Of a stretch of 64,000 nucleotides of DNA, positions 61,294-64,000 are shown piece by piece (positions within the stretch are counted from its first letter, which is position 1; every line of letters begins with the position of its first letter). Under the pieces are notes generated by a model that saw nothing but the letters and a program-made list of their open reading frames with translations, was not told the DNA's origin and did not search any database. Where the stretch lies: positions 1 to 64,000 of IMG/VR virus record IMGVR_UViG_3300030012_001663; one strand, written 5' to 3'. The DNA comes from a virus. Made by a program: the position numbers and the translations under genes.

Positions 61294-64000
61294 TTATTTT
61301 TGTTGGTTGTTAAGAAAATTTTGTTTTTTCTGAGTATTGATTACCATTCTATCTCTTAATTCTCTTCTATATGCTTGAATAATATAATCTATCTCAGCTG
61401 ATGTTGCTGGTACTTTACCTGCTTCATCTATTGTTACAATCATAGGTGATATCTTATCATTTACCACAAAATCTTGTTTGTCATCACTCCAGCTTACATA
61501 ATTACCAGTCATCATAAAATTAGCGCCATCTTTATAGAAAGATAAAGAACCTCCAGCATCAACATCAAAGGTAACATTATTATCATCACTATATGTCATA
61601 TCTATTTCATAATCTGAATAACCTCTACCAAAAGCATTTTCTACAGAGTATTGACTTTTATCAGACTCTTGAGGGAATATAATACTTAACTCACCTAATA
61701 GTCCTCTTAGTTCAGCTTCTGTTACACCTTGAGTTTCTGCATCATATTTACTTACAAATTGTTTTATGTAATCATCATCAAATTTAAGTACATATGCAGC
61801 ATGAGTTTTATCCCCTTGATTTGGAGGGCCAGCTACCGGCATATATTCTATTTGAACTCTTGGGTTCTTGCCTTCTCCAGATTTATCTATTATAAAAGCT
61901 TGTATATCTTGAACAGCTTGCTCAAAAAACTTTTCTGCTACAGGTTCGTCTTTACCTAATTGGGCATTTGCTTCATCAGCATCAACTTGGCTTTCTGTTA
62001 TATTCCCAAACTGAATAACTGCAGTACCTGAGTTAAATTGTTCTATAGCACCATTCAATAAAAATGCACCCTGTTGTGTTGGTGCTTTAGGGTTAAATGT
62101 TGCATCATACCCTCTAAATTGTCTTGCAGAATCACCCGTCATTAAACTAGGAGAAACATTTTCTAAACCTTCAGCATAAGACCATCTTTGAAAAGGTGAT
62201 TTAAAATCTGAATCTTTTTCTGTAGCATGAGTATTAATAGCGCCATTAAGCGTACCATTAATTAACATTTTTTGTTGATCATACTGTACTTTAGCATCTT
62301 CTCTAGCTTTACCTATTTTAAAAAAATCTTTCTTAAGAATTAAACCATATCTATTATTTCGTCTAACCTCTTGAGCATAAGCATTATTACGGTCCTCACC
62401 ATATAACTCATCCATTTCTTTTCTAGACATGGTTCTATTGTAAACATAGTTTTTGAAATCCTTGCTAAGCTCACCTGATTGAGCTCTTCTTACATACTCA
62501 TTTATAAAATCTTCTTCAGATAGTTTAACTACATTACCATTTGCATCTTTAGAAAAAATTCTAGGAACATTATATTTCTTTACATTATTTAAAATGTCTT
62601 TGCCATATTCTGTTTGGGCTGCAAACTCAAAATTGTTATAAGCTATCTCGTTCCCTTTATTAGTAAGCATAATAGATTTATTATCCTCTCTTCTTATATC
62701 ATCAGCTCTATCTCTGAAACCATCTTTTATTTGGTTTATTTTATCATTTTCTTCTTTGCTCCTTGATGTATTTGGATTTGAATTTTTCTCTAATATAGTT
62801 GATGAGTATGTTTCAAATAATTCATTTGCTATTGCAGAATTTGCTGGATTGCTTAAAAATATTTGTGCCTCATTAATACTCATTGCACCTTGACCTGGTA
62901 TTTCTATCACTGATGGTTTACCACCTTCTATATTAGATTGTATTTGTTGATGAGCATCTTTTATAAATTCAGCCTTAGATCTTTGATTTAAATTTAAATG
63001 TTTTTGTTTTGTTAACTCATCTTCTCCTATATTATCTCTAGTTAGACTTACAATATTATTATTTCTGTCTACCTCCATATCAACATTTGCAGCAGACTTT
63101 CTACTAACACCTGGGATCATTGGGCCAATAAAAGGATTCTCCAATGATTTCTTATACTCTTCTAGTTGTGCTTTAAGTTCATATTCTTTATACATTTTAT
63201 TCATATCCATTTTGTGCTTCTCTAAAGCTACACCGTATGGATTGGCTTTGATAGACTCCTTATAATCTATCATACTATATGACTTAGCTGCAGCCATCAT
63301 ATCATCATTGATATTATACTGCATATTCATCATGAATGCTTTATTCATTAAGTCTTTATCTCTTGTACCTTGAGCTGATACAGCATTGTTTACAATATCT
63401 TCTCCTTGCTCTATCTCTTGTCTTATAGCTAAATATCTGCTTATAAAATCTTCACCTCTTTTACCATCAGGAGTATCAGCACCAATGTTGTATTTTTCAT
63501 TATATTCTTTCCAAAGATCAGCTGATACTTTCATTACCTGAGCCTTTTTCTTTTTATCTTTTAGTAATGCTGCTGTGTTAGTGCTTATTTCTTCTATAGT
63601 GGTATTAGCCCACATCTCCTCACCTTGAGCAACTGAAGCAACCTCTCCTGCTTCAAGTCTTGCATTAGCAAAGTTTCTTGCTTGTACTCTTGCGCTTGTT
63701 TTATATGCTTCTATAACTCTAGGATCATCCATAAGAGCTCTATTTAAATAAGCATATGCTTGATCTGTTACAAGTGCACCATTCTTTTGGGTTATAATCC
63801 ATCTACCTTTTTCGTCAAGTCTATCTATCTCAACGTTAAAGCCTTGTTCTTTTAATAAGGCAAGGGATGTTTCATATAAATTAGCATTAGGTACATAGTT
63901 ACCTATACCCATATTTAATGCTTCATCTGGACTTGCATTAATATAATCTTGCATTTGGATATTTAAATCCTGCACTCCAGTTTCCCAATAAAGATCTCTT
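61294..64000 (-). CDS. Giant virion protein, N-terminally incomplete in this window
   Basis: The frame is open without stop to the window end; a GTG at 63975 is not needed as a start, since the codons before it (RDLYWETG) read as ordinary protein. At least 902 residues are visible. Helical, charged, with several coiled-coil stretches and no known motif. It is upstream of the RNAP gene (6 nt gap) and completes the giant gene trio typical of crAss-like phages. Probably an ejection protein. Confidence 0.75.
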   Translation of the reverse strand, partial: RDLYWETGVQDLNIQMQDYINASPDEALNMGIGNYVPNANLYETSLALLKEQGFNVEIDRLDEKGRWIITQKNGALVTDQAYAYLNRALMDDPRVIEAYKTSARVQARNFANARLEAGEVASVAQGEEMWANTTIEEISTNTAALLKDKKKKAQVMKVSADLWKEYNEKYNIGADTPDGKRGEDFISRYLAIRQEIEQGEDIVNNAVSAQGTRDKDLMNKAFMMNMQYNINDDMMAAAKSYSMIDYKESIKANPYGVALEKHKMDMNKMYKEYELKAQLEEYKKSLENPFIGPMIPGVSRKSAANVDMEVDRNNNIVSLTRDNIGEDELTKQKHLNLNQRSKAEFIKDAHQQIQSNIEGGKPSVIEIPGQGAMSINEAQIFLSNPANSAIANELFETYSSTILEKNSNPNTSRSKEENDKINQIKDGFRDRADDIRREDNKSIMLTNKGNEIAYNNFEFAAQTEYGKDILNNVKKYNVPRIFSKDANGNVVKLSEEDFINEYVRRAQSGELSKDFKNYVYNRTMSRKEMDELYGEDRNNAYAQEVRRNNRYGLILKKDFFKIGKAREDAKVQYDQQKMLINGTLNGAINTHATEKDSDFKSPFQRWSYAEGLENVSPSLMTGDSARQFRGYDATFNPKAPTQQGAFLLNGAIEQFNSGTAVIQFGNITESQVDADEANAQLGKDEPVAEKFFEQAVQDIQAFIIDKSGEGKNPRVQIEYMPVAGPPNQGDKTHAAYVLKFDDDYIKQFVSKYDAETQGVTEAELRGLLGELSIIFPQESDKSQYSVENAFGRGYSDYEIDMTYSDDNNVTFDVDAGGSLSFYKDGANFMMTGNYVSWSDDKQDFVVNDKISPMIVTIDEAGKVPATSAEIDYIIQAYRRELRDRMVINTQKKQNFLNNQQK

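Noticed and set aside
61294-63975. GTG at 63975 as start of the third giant gene
   Set aside because: The frame stays open and protein-like to the window edge, so the gene most likely begins outside.
1-64000. Stop-codon reassignment (TAG or TGA recoding), as in some crAss-like phages
   Set aside because: Genes end at all three stops with tight spacing to the next start, and no gene is interrupted by TAG or TGA in frame.
1-64000. CRISPR arrays, insertion sequences, integrase or attachment sites
   Set aside because: No regularly spaced repeats, transposase, recombinase/integrase motif or flanking inverted repeats were seen.

Overview
The window is a contiguous piece of an AT-rich, strictly lytic-looking tailed-phage genome. 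The best fit is a crAss-like phage (order Crassvirales) infecting a marine or flavobacterial-type Bacteroidetes host. Three observations support this. A minus-strand block of giant genes includes one whose product carries the D-F-D-I-D signature of the crAss-like virion RNA polymerase. The replication set is typical: short family B polymerase, short DnaB, DnaG-like primase, Sak4/AAA_24 plus SSB, RusA, PD-(D/E)XK nuclease and Ung. Candidate promoters have the Bacteroidetes form (TTG, 19-20 nt, TATATTTA/TATATTAT), and start codons lack Shine-Dalgarno sequences. TAA, TAG and TGA all act as stops. All family names come from recognising motifs by eye; no database search was run.

Layout. (1) 1-26 kb, plus strand: early/replication block of short, tightly overlapping genes. 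It runs from a secreted DUF4846-like protein through HNH, tRNA-Arg(TCT), SF2 helicase, ung, a DnaA-domain-IV-like protein, DnaB, Sak4-like ATPase, SSB, primase and RusA. A MoxR AAA+ / VWA-metallopeptidase cassette follows (12.8-18.9 kb), then a RecB-like nuclease, PolB, a SET-domain protein, a spore-photoproduct-lyase-like radical SAM protein and a DUF932 protein. A strong terminator closes the block at 26.05 kb. One gene (6259-6681) is antisense to the rest. (2) 26.2-35.8 kb, minus strand: virion/tail-fibre and lysis block. It holds four proteins sharing an N-terminal ~55-residue module (one is an 1170-aa adhesin with Ig/cadherin-like and VWA domains), a 3TM holin-like protein, many small very basic proteins and a 44-aa CDGSH-like protein. 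(3) 35.9-42.1 kb, plus strand: class I ribonucleotide reductase (NrdB, NrdA), then a cell-envelope module with two coiled-coil membrane proteins, a YfiM-like exported protein, an outer-membrane-barrel-like protein, a cysteine-less thioredoxin-fold protein and a surface-type lipoprotein. (4) 42.1-64 kb, minus strand: giant virion operon with products of 1913 aa, 4426 aa and >893 aa (the last runs off the window). Capsid, portal and terminase genes are not in the window and would lie beyond an edge.

How the genes fit together. The giant proteins would be carried in the virion and ejected, with the RNA polymerase expected to start early transcription. RNR, a dNTP-diphosphohydrolase-like protein and Ung manage and police the nucleotide pool. 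Sak4/SSB/RusA/PD-(D/E)XK form the recombination set. The MoxR-VWA pair, SET protein, radical SAM protein and envelope module are accessory functions and are the least explained parts. No endolysin was recognised.
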